Positions 35,477-47,632 are shown, counted from the stretch's first letter. The stretch: DNA of 64,000 nt from Helianthus annuus (GCF_002127325.2 NC_035436.2:106973591-107037590); one strand, 5' to 3'. The notes: generated by a model from the sequence alone, not told the origin. A program made the numbers and translations.

Positions 35477-35510
35477 ATTTCGGGACGAAATTTTTTGAAG
35501 TAGGGGAGAC
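35477..35510 (+). other. Hairpin and polypurine tract of E
   Basis: AAATTTCGGGACGAAATTT overlaps the stop codon. GAAGTAGGGGAGAC then ends directly before TGTGACATC. Only one such cassette is present, as in B and H. Confidence 0.85.
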
Positions 35511-38500
35511 TGTGACATCTGTGCTTGTGATATCATTTTACAAACTCTGAACAATACAATATTAATAAAACAGTGTGTTTTGATCCCAATGTTTGTCATT
35601 TATGTTTGGTTTTGTGCCCATGTTGATTTTTGATCGATTTTGAACTCTATATCGCTTTCTGGAAAGTTATACGCGAACTGGTGCGTAAACGCAGTCAGTT
35701 TAACGCGACAAACACTCCGGAACATCATCATAGACTTAACATACCTTAAATAACCTTTACATAACTTAGAAATAAGTTTTGAAGGCTTTGGTATGGCAAA
35801 AAGAAGTTTATTCGCTCTCAGGGACTATTTGCGTCAACTTGCAAAAGTCTGCTGTTTCGTAAGGCAACGTATAGTCTGGAACTTGATCATAAGTTAGACA
35901 TACCATATATAACCTAAACATGGCTTAGAAATAAGCTTTGATAGGTTCGGTGTGCGAAAACATGCTTACGTGATCTTACATGGCTAAAAGTGTCAAAAAC
36001 GGCGTAAGTTTGCATTTTTACGCATATCTTACGTTCTGGCCACATCTGGACATCCAAAATTTTTGTACACACTAAAATATTTTTATTTTAGTGATCGGCA
36101 TGCAAAAATTCCATTCGTCGCTTAATTTGGTTCGTTTTTACGTCCGTTTGAGTTTCGTCATAATTTAACGAACAACGCGACCGTACGCCCAAACGAGCCG
36201 ACATCCGAGAGTGTTCCAAGCATATTTTGAGTCCTCTAAACTTTATTGACCTTGTAGAGCCTTGAAAATGGCTTAACGGGGGTCAAAAAGGCCTGAAATG
36301 GACTCGAATGCATGCTGGGACCTAAACTGCCATTTTTCAAACTGTTGCTGATTTGGGGAGCCCAGGCGGGCCGCGTAAGCCCTCTCCCATTTCTTACGCG
36401 GGCCGTGTCAGCATGCCCAGTTCCAGAAAGTTTGTTTTTGGCTGCTGTTTCATAATTCAGGGGCTGCAAGTGTAAATTCCTTGTGTGATGGGCAAGTTTA
36501 TGTGCTCTCCAAGTAATACTAGTTGTCCCTAACACATGTATGGTTGTGATTCATTGCTTAATGGCTAATCAAAACACTTGTGATGATCCTAGTGCATCAC
36601 CACAACTATAAATAGCCATCCAAACTCCTTCATTCCTTGCTCATTCTCATTTCTCTCCTTCTCATCTGCTTTGGAGCTCTCCTAAGCTGATTTGGGACTT
36701 TGTCTTCTTGTTGAAAAGATAGCAAGGACCCTTAGTGAGCATTCTTTCATTCTTTTTATTGCTTTTTCCATATGTAGTGCAGAAAGTCAAACGTTTGGCC
36801 AATAGTTTGACTTTCGGTTTTGACCATCAATTGGTCAAGTCAAAGTTCAATTGAACTTTGAAACGTGATTGTAATCACGATAGTTATAATCCTTCGTGAT
36901 TATAGCCGCTGATTACCACGTTAGCTAGGTGTAGTGTCGAGTCAAAGTTTCGGTCAAAATGCGTTTTAGCACGCATTTTGCAACGGAACTACTTTAAGGT
37001 ATCAAAACACTTTGTTTTGATACCAAATCAGTAGGTTAGACATGTTTTGACATGTCTAACTCGACACTATTAGTTTGTGCTTGTTTAGGGTCGTAAGTTA
37101 AGCGGTCTAAACAACCGCTTGCACTTCCGAACCCGACCCGTTTGGTCGATCTTTAGGATCCGACCAAGCTTAGTTAGTGCTCATAGTTGCATAGGGAATA
37201 ACCACTGAGGTTATACCTTATGATCACATAGGATTGGTTAGCCATATGCTTGTTAGCTTGTATGCCCATAGGAAATGACCAAAATGCCCTTTTGAAGTAT
37301 AAATCCGTAATTTGACTTTGTGAACATATTTTTTACTTGTAATCTGATTTAGTAACATGTTTAGGGATAATTGGGCATGTAAGACTCGACATAGCACATA
37401 GATAACCATCCGAACATAGTTTTACGCTAACAACGCATTATAGTGACTTATGTTACCGTAATGGGTCGAAACGGGTTAAAAGCACTTAGGTAGGCTTTCC
37501 AATCAGAATGTAGGGCCTATTAAATCATACCATATGAGTTCAATTACTCATTTGATTTATAGAACCACATTCTATCCTATCTCCCGATTTAGGAGCCGAT
37601 TATTAACATAGTTACCTATACTAGGTGCCGGTTGATTCCGTGATACTTGGAGCTTAAATTGGTCTTATTCTCAAGACTAATTAGCAATCCCAAGTGAGTA
37701 CATAGTTCCCCTCTTTTAGCGTTTTCAAATACTTTGGGGTGATACACATGTACATACATGTTACTTTCATGCATTTCATGCTTTTATGACATAAACATGC
37801 TAGTTTCATCTTGTACACTTATAGTACATGCTTTCAATTGTGTTTTGCTATGTATGTCAAGCATGCTAGCACATTGATTTGTTACACATTTGTTGCATAT
37901 GTTTACTTAGCATATGGAACACATTGTTTTACATGACATTTCTGCTATGTATGTTTACTCAGCATGCTAGCACATTGTTTTACATGGACATTTCTACTAG
38001 GCATGTTTACTTAGCATTCCTAGTACATGGTTTTCACATGCTACATTGGTTATGACATTTGGTGTGTTTAATCGGGACAATAATACATTCATTAACATTG
38101 ATCACGCCGCTCGGACTTGTGTAATGGTACCATAGGAATTGACAACTCCCGTTTCCGACTTCCTAGGTTTGTTTAGAAGTTGGGAATGACAGAATCCGAC
38201 TACATAACTTTAGATGAACCTTTAATTTGTTTAAAGGTTTGTCGCCACAGTCGCAAGGTTTGAATGTATGCGATTAATATTACTACATAAATGTTTGTAA
38301 TCATAAAGCATTGTTTTTCTGCAAAACATAACATTTGATTTAAACTTAGGTTTATTCAAAAAACATTGTTTTGTACATTTTCTATGGGGTTGAGTAGCTT
38401 CTAGTTATTCACCATACATGACACAGTTTATACATTTACATCATCACATAGTTTAAGTAGATGATTTCCTACTTGTTATGCATTTCATTTAATGAAACAT

Positions 38501-39157
38501 TTCGCACATGACATTGTACATGGTTTACACATACACATTTTGGACATTGAACAATACATTTTGGTTGGCTATTGATAAGTGACTTATGTAACGGGGCTAT
38601 GTGTTATATGATAAAAGCATGGTGGATACGCCGCTGGTACTTCCTATATATAAGTGCTTTTATTGTATTATACGTTGTTGCGTTATATAAATCACTTGGG
38701 TGAAACATGAAACATTTTATACAAGAATAAGACATTGTTTTACAAAGTACACATTTTATCCAAATTCATCTTTACTTGGTATTTATTTAGTCATGCATTA
38801 TCATTCATCATCATTTGATTTTCATTGATTTTCACATGGTTTTACAAAGGAAAACATTTTACATGGTTCATGACTACATTTTATTAAACACTTCTTTCAA
38901 ATACAAGTCATGAATCTGCATAAACAAAAACCTATGTATCTCACAGGCATTTTTATGCTGACGTACCTATTTTTACATGTGTTTCAGGTGCTAATGCATG
39001 ATGATGCTTGTGCTTCACTTAGGCGGACTCGGGCTTTAGTGACTTAAAAGACAGTTATTATGTAGTTTTAGTTGAACTCAAAGACAATGTAACTTTAAAT
39101 TTTTATAACACATAACTTTAATTGCCATGGTTGTTGAAACAATAATTCTGTCGCCAT
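35511..39157 (+). repeat. 3' LTR of element E (copy 2)
   Basis: 3647 bp, matching 261-3908 along its length, with a TATA box at 36606-36615, the stem-loop run at 36782-37168 and the intron at 37694-38987. It stops at CGCCAT, the same point where copy 1 stops (CGCCAC), and is likewise followed by a B-type LTR. Confidence 0.92.
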
Positions 39158-39444
39158 TGTAACACCACGAAATTTTGAATTTCATATTTATTTTACATTT
39201 TCGTTTTCAATGTAACCCCACCTTATACGTTAATGCAAGTTGGCTATTTTATCCATCAGTGTCCATTCGCATATGTTTATTTATTTATTTTTTTTCTTTT
39301 CTTTTTAAATTTATTCAATAGATAAAGTTTTTTTTATATATATAAGTTAACGATTTCAAAATTAATAATATCAAAACAATATCATGATATCTCATTTTCA
39401 AACCATTTATAAAAGATCACGTAGTGTAAAAAAAACATGGACTA
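39158..39444 (+). repeat. B-type LTR, 5' portion only
   Basis: TGTAACACCACGAAATTTTG onward matches the first ~290 bases of the B LTR, then is cut by element F after GACTA. The remainder, if present, lies beyond the window. Whether it is a solo LTR or a full B copy cannot be seen. Confidence 0.88.
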
Positions 39445-39681
39445 TGTCACACCCCCAAAATCCACATGCGGAGTACCATCGCCTGGGAGCGTGACTGACC
39501 AGGATCTTAACCACCAATCATATTGAACATGTAATCTAGTTAAGTATAGCGGAAGCATTTAAGTAAACCCCAAACATAAGTGTTAATGTATGAAATATCA
39601 TAAGTGTTTCAATATCATTCACGATCCTTTGCCCACAACGACCTGCTCCTCCTTGTGCAAGCTCCATATGTACCTAAGGTC

Positions 39682-40187
39682 CTGCAAGGCATGCAGCAGA
39701 GAGTCAACAACTAGTTGAGCGAGTTCACAGAAAGTAAGTTCAGTAATAGAAATGGTATAGCAAGCATTGCGTTCGTTCATCTAATCATGTATCGTATTAG
39801 TTCGTTCATTGCTCATGTTTAGTATTGGTTTCCATCGCGGGCCCTTTCGGCATGTATGCGAAGATTTGGGTTAATACTCCCAAATATCCTAGACTATGTA
39901 TATTTGTATCGCTGGCCACCCTGGCATGTGTGCGAAGTTCTAATATGTTTAGTTCGCAGCCTTCCCGAGGCATGTGTGCGAAGATCAGTCATAATTATCG
40001 CAGCCAACCCTTGGCGTGTGTGCGAAGATCTGTTCAAGAAGGTATACTAGTCTAGCCGTATCTTATCATTCACCATCCTCACCCTGAGGACTCTTATCAT
40101 TAAGTTCCGTTAACTAAGTATGTACGTATATTTCATTCAATCCCATTCCCACCCTGGGAACCCCATGCCTTGGCTGTGTGAACTCAC
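39682..40187 (-). other. Putative intron inside the F LTR
   Basis: Donor CCCAAG|GTGAGTTCACAC and acceptor CATGCCTTGCAG|GACC, 506 bp. The identical segment in the 5' LTR is 45837-46342. Confidence 0.6.
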
Positions 40188-40425
40188 CTTGGGTTGCTCG
40201 GTATGCTAAGTATGTGCACAAGCAAGTCAATCACGTCCTAGAGTATGCACATATACACAATCAGTTTGTACTCATGCAGTTCACTTATAAGCATCAACAA
40301 TGATCATCAAGTAGCACATATCACTAATCAACATCACACAAGTCATGCATATTGTTTAACATCAGTTAGTTAACTCAGTTACCACTTAACAGAATTACAT
40401 CAGTTTACTGTGCAGGTTATCCAAG

Positions 40426-40635
40426 TTGGCGAAATAAAGGTTGGCGAATCACATAATTGGCGAAACACTTATTTGGCGAAACACCTGTGTTTCGTCAACT
40501 ACCCTTTGACGAAACAGGGTTCTATTTCGTTGACTATCCTTTGGCGAAACAGCCCAGCTGTTTCGTCAAACCCTCTTGGCGGAACACTGTATTTCGTCTA
40601 ACATTCCATTCCGTCAAGTAGTCAGTTACGTCAAC
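40426..40635 (-). repeat. GGCGAAAC/GTTTCGTC motif array in the F LTR
   Basis: About ten copies of TTGGCGAAACA or its inverse TTTCGTCAA lie in alternating orientation. More copies lie at 41215-41276. It is at the same place in the LTR as the unrelated arrays of C, D and G. Confidence 0.8.
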
Positions 40636-41488
40636 ATACAGTTACACGAAAGTCATGCGGTTAGATACAGAAACCCTAATCATGGATAATAGCCGTCCTC
40701 ATCATCATCAATCATACAGTAAATCATATATCACATAAATCATATATCACATAAATCATCATGAATCACAATCACGACTAATAATCTAAACACAAGAGCT
40801 CGTTAACAATCCCGAAGATCTATATCAACAAACATACGTGCAAAGATAATTCCAATAGCTGAGATCTTAGAGACATCATCAACAATCACTAATAAGCACA
40901 ACCATTGCAAGATTTACAAAACCTTAATTACTCCATATACCCATAATCATCATAACCGTCACCATAAATTGATCAAGGGAAAATCAGGTTATGCCACAAG
41001 CAATTACACCAACAATCAAATCAGTAATACAGACAAATGAATCCGATCAATACACACTAACCGATTATGGGATGAACTAACGAGGATCCGGAAGAGAGAC
41101 GGAGGCTGCCGATGCTCAGAGGGGTCCTAGGGTTTTCTTATTTTGCCAAAAAGTATCGAACATAGGTCTGTGCATGTGTATATACGCGTTTTACCCTACT
41201 GGGCCCGAACTGGGCTTTGGCGAAACTAATTGGGCCGGCGAAACAGAATTGGCGAAACAGGATTTCTGTTTCGTCGAGATGTTGTGTAACGAATCACACA
41301 TGACTCGTCGGGTTCATTCAAGTGTTAGACAATCTAAGTTTTCTAAACAAGTTCATACACGTATCATGTAATGATCACAATACAATTCATATTAACAACA
41401 AGTGCATAGTTACAAGTCAAACAAGTCACACAGTCAAAGTCAACGTGCATTAAATACAAAGCGAAGGTCAAAAGTTCGAGTTGTCACA

Positions 41489-41564
41489 TTATCCCCAACT
41501 TGAAAGAAATTTCGTCCCGAAATTTGGTACGTACTTACTGAGGAAGCTAGATAGGTTGCATCGT
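41489..41564 (-). other. Hairpin and polypurine tract of F
   Basis: AAATTTCGGGACGAAATTT then CAAGTTGGGGATAA at the LTR edge (minus strand). The upstream duplicate cassette is at about 41580-41628. Confidence 0.82.
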
Positions 41565-43826
41565 TCACTGGTTTTCCTGGGGTGTCACATCCTCCCCCCG
41601 TTGATCTGGAATTTCGTCCCGAAATTCCGTGGTAGTAGCTTCACCCTCAGCAGTGGTTGTATTGGTTCCGAATAACTGGGGATACTTTTCTGTCATCTGG
41701 TCTTCGCGTTCCCAGGTGTACTCTGGGTCACGACGGGAGTTCCAACGAACTCGAACAAGAGGGATTCTCTTGTGTTTGAGGACCTTAACATCCCGGTCCG
41801 TAATTTCAACAGGTTCCTCGACGAACTGCAACCGCTCGTCGATAGTGAGTTCTTTGAAAGGAATGATGAGGGTCTCATCTGATAGGCACTTCTTCAGATT
41901 CGACACGTGAAAGACATTGTGAACTGCCCCGAGTTCAGTTGGTAGATTCAATCTATAGGCTACCCTGCCTATTCGTTCTATGATCTCGAATGGTCCGACA
42001 TACCGTGAATTTAGTTTGTCCCGTTTGCCAAAACGTACTACACCCTTCCAGGGTGAAACTTTTAATAAAACCCGGTCCCCGACCTGAAATTCCAAAGGCT
42101 TTCTACGCTTGTCCGCGTAGGCTTTCTGACGGTCGCGTGCTGCCGCCATGCGTTGTCGTATCTGTGTAATCTTTTCTGTGGCGTCCACTACTATCTCTAG
42201 ACCCGTGATCTGACTATCCCCCACCTCTGCCCAACAGAGAGGTGGCCGGCATTTACGCCCGTACAATGCCTCGAATGGAGCGGCTTGTATGCTGGTGTGA
42301 TAACTGTTATTATACGAGAATTCCACCAAAGGGAGGTGCTTTTCCCAGCCGTTGCCGAAATCGATAACGCATGCCCTAAGCATGTCTTCTAGAGTTTGAA
42401 TCGTACGCTCAGACTGCCCATCCGTATGAGGGTGGTATGCTGTGCTCATGTCTAATCGTGACCCGAAAGATTTGTGCATCGCTTGCCATAGCTCTGACGT
42501 GAATCGTGCATTACGATCCGAAATGATAGATATGGGCACCCCGTGCCTTGAAACAACTTCTTTGAGGTAGATGTCTGCGAGAGTGGAGAACTTATCCGTT
42601 TCCTTTATAGGTAGGTAGTGTGCAGACTTGGTGAGTCGATCCACGATCACCCATATGGTATCGTTCCCATGCTGGGATCTAGGTAGGCCTGTAACAAAAT
42701 CCATGGAAATTTCTTCCCATTTCCACCGAGGTATCTTAGGCTGTTGAAGTAGGCCAGCTGGTTTCTGGTATTCAACCTTGACTCTCGCACAGGTTAAGCA
42801 TTTTCCAACGTACATAGCGATGTGGGCCTTCATACTAGGCCACCAATAAGTAGTGCTGATGTCGTGGTACATTCTATCCGACCCTGGATGTACCGAGTAG
42901 CGAGACTTGTGAGCTTCATCCATTACGAGTTCGCGTAGTCCGCCATAAAGTGGGACCCAAATACGCCCCGTTACATAGTAGGCGCCGTCTTCCTTTAGTT
43001 CCATTCGTTGCCTTGAGCCGCGTAAGGCTTCAGCCTTGACGTTCTCGGGCTTCAGTGCTTCTGCCTGAGCATTTCGTATCTGTGCTGGAAGGCTAGACTG
43101 TATCGTAAGCTGTAGCGCTCGCACGCGCCGTGGTAGAGTGTCTTTCCGACTGAGGGCGTCCGCCACAACATTGGCCTTGCCTGGATGGTACTTGATGGCG
43201 CATTCATAGTCGCTAAGTAGTTCAACCCATCGTCGTTGATGCATGTTCAATCCTTCTGCTTAAGGATATGCTCGAGACTCCTATGATCGGTGTAAATCGT
43301 GCACCTGGTACCGTACAGGTAGTGTCGCCATATCTTAAGCGCGAAAACAACAGCTCCCAGCTCTAAATCATGCGTCGTGTAGTTCCGTTCATGAATCTTA
43401 AGTTGACGTAAAGCGTAAGCAATAACCTTGTCGCGCTGCATTAACACACATCCAAGTCCCCGGATGGATGCATCACAATAACCCACGAAGTCATCTGTGC
43501 CCTTTGGCAGAGAGAGAATAAGTGCGCTGCAAAGCCTATCCTTTAGGTGCTGAAAAGCAGTCTCCTGGGGATCTTCCCAACGGTAGGTGACACCCTTCTG
43601 TGTCAGTAGCGTAAGCGGCTGAGCAAACTCTGAGAAATCCCTGGGTAAACCGTCTGTAGTATGTGGTGCAGGCCAGTTTCTGGTCGAGTCTACCTTGGAT
43701 GGATGGATCCCATCCTTGTTCACTACGTGGCCTGAGAGGTGGACTTCACGAATACTATAACGAACTTGTCTAGGTAGGGTTTGCACACCCTGTTCATAAG
43801 GTCCTTAAATATGGCAGGTGCGTTCA

Positions 43827-43985
43827 AATATATCAAATCATCCATCATATCAAACATAAAGTATAGTAGTTAAAATAATTCATAAAACCCAATACGATTG
43901 ATGTTCAAACCAAACTTTATTTGAGTAACAGAGACATAATAAGGAAAACCCAAAATAAGTTATAAGTTCAAATATCGTCCATGGC
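43827..43985. other. LTR-like filler at the F deletion
   Basis: The segment has no match in gag-pol. It contains AAACCCAATACGATTGATGT and AAGTTCAAATATCGTCCATG, close to bases 13980-14100 of the C LTR (ATACGATAGGTGTTCAAA, AGTTCAAATGTTT). It appears to be sequence copied in while a break was repaired. Confidence 0.6.
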
Positions 43986-45097
43986 GTCTCCTCGTCCTAA
44001 CACGAAAGCTCGACCTCTTGCCTCGTTGCCATTGTTGTTGTTGTTGTTGTTGTTCCCGTTGCCCTGGTTATTGTTGTGGTTCTGATTCTGGTTCAACTGA
44101 GGGCAATCGCGTTTGTAATGACCTTCTGCCCCACACTGGAAACATCCCCGATTTCCACGCTGTGGCTGCTGCTGCTGTGGGTTCTGAGGAGCTGGTGGTG
44201 GAAGTTGCTGGTTCTGGTTTGCAGGTCGTGAGCTTCTGCAATCTTTGGCTTCGTGCCCTATCTTGAGACATCTCTGACAACGTTCCTTGCGACACCTTCC
44301 ACTGTGGTGCCTGTTACACTTGTTACATAATGGGTGAACTCCCCGGTATCCACCCTGCTCCTGACTGCCAGATGATTGCTGACTCGGATTCTGGTAGTCA
44401 TTCGTCCTGCGCTGTTGTGCTTGAGACTAAACGGAAACTGATCCCCTGCTGGAATCCCCATCCCATTTCCGTTTGTTGTCGTTGGGTGTAGCAGAAGTAG
44501 CAGCTGGAGTGACTGTAGCAGTAGCGTTGACACGCTTAGGCAGTTTATTCTGATCCACTGCCTGGTCGGTGATGCGATGAGCGAGACGCTGTATATCCTG
44601 GATGTTGTCGAGATTAGCCGAGGTAACATGGCTCTGGATCTCTGGCGCCAATCCCTTGAGATACATCTCGATGCGCTTGTATGGAGGGTCTACCATAGTT
44701 GGACACAGCACGGCCAGCTCGTTTGACCGTTTAGTATACGCTTCGATCTCTGATCCAACCATTTTCAAATTATACAGCTCGTCTTCCAACTTGTGAATAT
44801 CTTCACGTGTACAATACTCCCTCTTAATGAGTTCCTTGAAGTCGTTCCAGGGTGTGGCGTTAGCAGCTGCCAACCCTAAGATTTGAACTTGGGCGTTCCA
44901 CCAGGTTAGCGCGATTCCTTCCAAGGTGCCGGTGGCAAACTTGACCTTGCGAGCCTCAGGGCACTCGCACATTTCGAAGACTAACTCTAGCTTCTCAAAC
45001 CAGTGGAGGAGTCCCACTGCCCCCTCTGTGCCGCCGAAAGTACTTGGACGACAGTCCATGAAGTTCTTAAAAGTGCAAACTTGCTGCGCTGGTTGAC

Positions 45098-45188
45098 CTA
45101 TTGTGTACGAATAAGGCAAAGTTTAAATACGAGAGTTAATGTAGGATCTAAAGATCCTAGTGTGTGTCTATACTGCAGGGTATACTAC
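45098..45188 (-). other. Intron in F gag
   Basis: Donor GCTCAAGCAG|GTAGTATACC and acceptor GTACACAATAG|GTCAACC, 91 bp. The spliced product GCAG|GTCAACCAGCGCAG matches the continuous genomic sequence of G at 49098-49115 (GCAGGTCAACATGCGCAG) in length and frame. Confidence 0.78.
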
Positions 45189-45276
45189 CTGCTTGAGCAG
45201 CTGCAAGTGCCACAGCAACTTGAGCTTGAACGAGAGCCTCTAGCTGGGCTTGAGTCATGTTAATTCGTCCGGCCAT

Positions 45277-45599
45277 TGATCTTCACATCAAAGGCAACAT
45301 AAGTGAGAAGGGTTCGCGAATAGTGCGATGACAGAAGAGTGTAAGCACGTAAGTGTTCTCAAGCAATAACAAGTAGTGAGCAAAGTAATGTAAGCATACT
45401 GCGAGCAAAGTTCTATGCAGTTCTAGCATGTAGGCAATAAACATAAACCTTATTACCTAGGATGTCGAGTCTTGCACGTGGAGCGAAGCGTCGTTGTGGA
45501 TCGTTGAGAGCACTGTTCTGGTTATAGTCTGGTTTTAATAAAAACGTTTTTCCCATATTAAAACCTAGTTCTCTATAACCAATGGCTCTGATACCAATC
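45277..45599 (-). other. 5' leader of F with primer binding site
   Basis: The primer site is at 45584-45596. The leader carries ACATCCTAG|GTAATAAGG and, just before ATG, GATGTGAAG, possible splice sites as in G. No protein is recognised. Confidence 0.8.
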
Positions 45600-46507
45600 T
45601 GTCACACCCCCAAAATCCACATGCGGAGTACCATCGCCTGGGAGCGTGACTGACCAGGATCTTAACCACCAATCATATTGAACATGTAATCTAGTTAAGT
45701 ATAGCGGAAGCATTTAAGTAAACCCCAAACATAAGTGTTAATGTATGAAATATCATAAGTGTTTCAATATCATTCACGATCCTTTGCCCACAATGACCTG
45801 CTCCTCCTTGTGCAAGCTCCATATGTACCTAAGGTCCTGCAAGGCATGCAGCAGAGAGTCAACAACTAGTTGAGCGAGTTCACAGAAAGTAAGTTCAGTA
45901 ATAGAAATGGTATAGCAAGCATTGCGTTCGTTCATCTAATCATGTATCGTATTAGTTCGTTCATTGCTCATGTTTAGTATTGGTTTCCATCGCGGGCCCT
46001 TTCGGCATGTATGCGAAGATTTGGGTTAATACTCCCAAATATCCTAGACTATGTATATTTGTATCGCTGGCCACCCTGGCATGTGTGCGAAGTTCTAATA
46101 TGTTTAGTTCGCAGCCTTCCCGAGGCATGTGTGCGAAGATCAGTCATAATTATCGCAGCCAACCCTTGGCGTGTGTGCGAAGATCTGTTCAAGAAGGTAT
46201 ACTAGTCTAGCCGTATCTTATCATTCACCATCCTCACCCTGAGGACTCTTATCATTAAGTTCCGTTAACTAAGTATGTACGTATATTTCATTCAATCCCA
46301 TTCCCACCCTGGGAACCCCATGCCTTGGCTGTGTGAACTCACCTTGGGTTGCTCGGTATGCTAAGTATGTGCACAAGCAAGTCAATCACGTCCTAGAGTA
46401 TGCACATATACACAATCAGTTTGTACTCATGCAGTTCACTTATAAGCATCAACAATGATCATCAAGTAGCACATATCACTAATCAACATCACACAAGTCA
46501 TGCATAT
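45600..46507 (-). repeat. 5' LTR of element F, truncated by G
   Basis: Identical to 39445-40352 except one C-to-T difference (in CCACAA[C/T]GACC). Its promoter half lies beyond G and H, outside the window. The homologous left LTR shows that G inserted between CATGCATAT and TGTTTAAC. Confidence 0.93.
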
Positions 46508-47393
46508 CGTGACAACTCGAATTCTAGACCTACTTTATGAACCGTATGTGAACATGTTATGATCTTACGGGCTTTAATTTATATGAATGATACGTTATTG
46601 TGTGCCTTATGTGTATATATGTTATGTGAATGTACACGAACCCAAACCACACAACTGATCCGATCGCACAAGGCTAACCGGTCACACAAGCCCATTTGGG
46701 CCACACGTGGAAATCGGATCCATTAGGCAACCGAGTGGGCTTGGCCCACTCCCCACTCGCAAACACCTAAACCAAGTATGGAGGCTTTGTTTCTCATTGT
46801 TGTTACAATTTTCATAACACACACAACCCTAGACCTTCTCTCTCTCTCTCACGCAAACCCGGCGGCAAAGGCACCAAGCGACCGGCGATCACCTTCTAGT
46901 TCGAGTCACCCCTTTACTCGTAATCGGTTAGTATGTTTGTTTGGTTATTATGATTGAATGATGTATGGTTTGCATGATCGTATGATGTGATACTAATTGG
47001 TAGTACTCATGATAACCGGCCATGTGTGTTCACTTAATCGGATCCTAGTGGGTTCATGTGCTTAGTAAATCGGATTAATTGATGTTAATCGGCTAATATG
47101 TTCTGTCACTTGAATTGGATATGATGTTGATTGTTGTGATGTTTTTAAACCGGCTTCATGTTGTTAAATAAGGATAATTATTCAAGGTTTTGATATGTTG
47201 TTCATGTGGTTGTGAATTAGGGTTCATACGGATTTAGTGCTAAAAACCCTGTTTGATCGATGGTTTGCTAGTTGGATAGTTGAGATTGTGTTAATTGATA
47301 ATTGCCAAAATATGGAAACTATGTAACGGATAATGGATTGTAACCATTCTGCATGAAATCAGGAAATCAGTTACAAATTGATAGTTTGGACAC

Positions 47394-47632
47394 GGTTGCG
47401 AGTCGGCATCACCAATTGCGACTCGAAACCTCACACCGGCACAACAGCACGAGCCGCAATCACAGTTGCGAGTCCCGTTGCGACTCGTAACCAGGCCATG
47501 ATGAGCCGTAACCACCTGTTGCGACTCGTAACCCGGTTGCGACTCAAGATCATTAGTTGCCACTCGGGAACACCCCAGTTGCGAGTCCCGTTGCGACTCG
47601 GGACCTTCTCGTTGCGACTCGAGACGGACTTT
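47394..47632 (+). repeat. GTTGCGACTCG motif array in the G LTR
   Basis: About ten copies in both orientations, some joined as GTTGCGAGTCCCGTTGCGAC. The partner is in the 3' LTR at 54568-54806. The same motif occurs in D, although the surrounding sequence is not closely alike. Confidence 0.8.

Larger units (their letters stand above)
261..39157 (+). mobile_element. Element E: disrupted chromovirus (two LTR copies plus a pol remnant)
   Basis: The two LTR copies (261-3908 and 35511-39157) begin TGTGACATCTGTG and differ by a few dozen bases. Only the second is preceded by pol, a hairpin motif and a purine tract, so it is a true 3' LTR. The first follows unrelated sequence (AATAG) and is either the 5' LTR or a solo LTR. 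Gag, protease and most of RT are missing between them. B lies at the first LTR's end and C breaks pol at the RT/RNase H junction. That both copies belong to one insertion is inferred from orientation and family, not shown by a matching target duplication. Confidence 0.5.
39445..41488 (-). repeat. 3' LTR of element F
   Basis: 2044 bp. It has a TATA-like GTATATAC at 41178-41185, GGCGAAAC motifs at 41215-41276 and 40426-40635, the LTR intron at 39682-40187, and GCAGCC...GTGTGCGAAG repeats at 39830-40035. The short plus-strand frames there only translate these repeats. Confidence 0.92.
41565..45276 (-). pseudogene. Element F gag-pol, deleted and frameshifted
   Basis: The start [11 protein letters not shown] is at 45276, with a gag intron at 45098-45188 joining in phase 1. 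Gag and both knuckles are visible (CRQRCLKIGHEAKDC-like, CGAEGHYKRDC-like). A TAG lies at 44427-44429. From about 43985 to 43807 the protease and the first two thirds of RT are replaced by about 160 bases resembling LTR sequence. The RT remnant has small deletions (43620-43770) and a frameshift near 43250. RNase H to the chromodomain-like end (41565-43250) is open. It cannot move without help. Confidence 0.9.
39445..46507 (-). mobile_element. Element F: defective chromovirus with near-identical LTRs
   Basis: Left LTR 39445-41488, interior 41489-45599, right (5') LTR from 45600 cut by G at 46507. The 908 bases that can be compared between LTRs differ at one position. The coding region nevertheless lacks protease and much of RT and has several stops and frameshifts. 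This suggests it inserted recently as an already defective copy. Left target sequence GACTA; the right one is outside the window. Confidence 0.9.

Noticed and set aside
39825..40055. Open frame repeated at 45980-46210 (identical protein)
   Set aside because: Identity reflects young LTRs; the frame only translates the GTGTGCGAAG repeat units inside the proposed intron.
46836..46852. CT-repeat as a marker of a separate feature
   Set aside because: Simple repeat in the presumed start region of the G LTR; length differs only slightly between LTRs.
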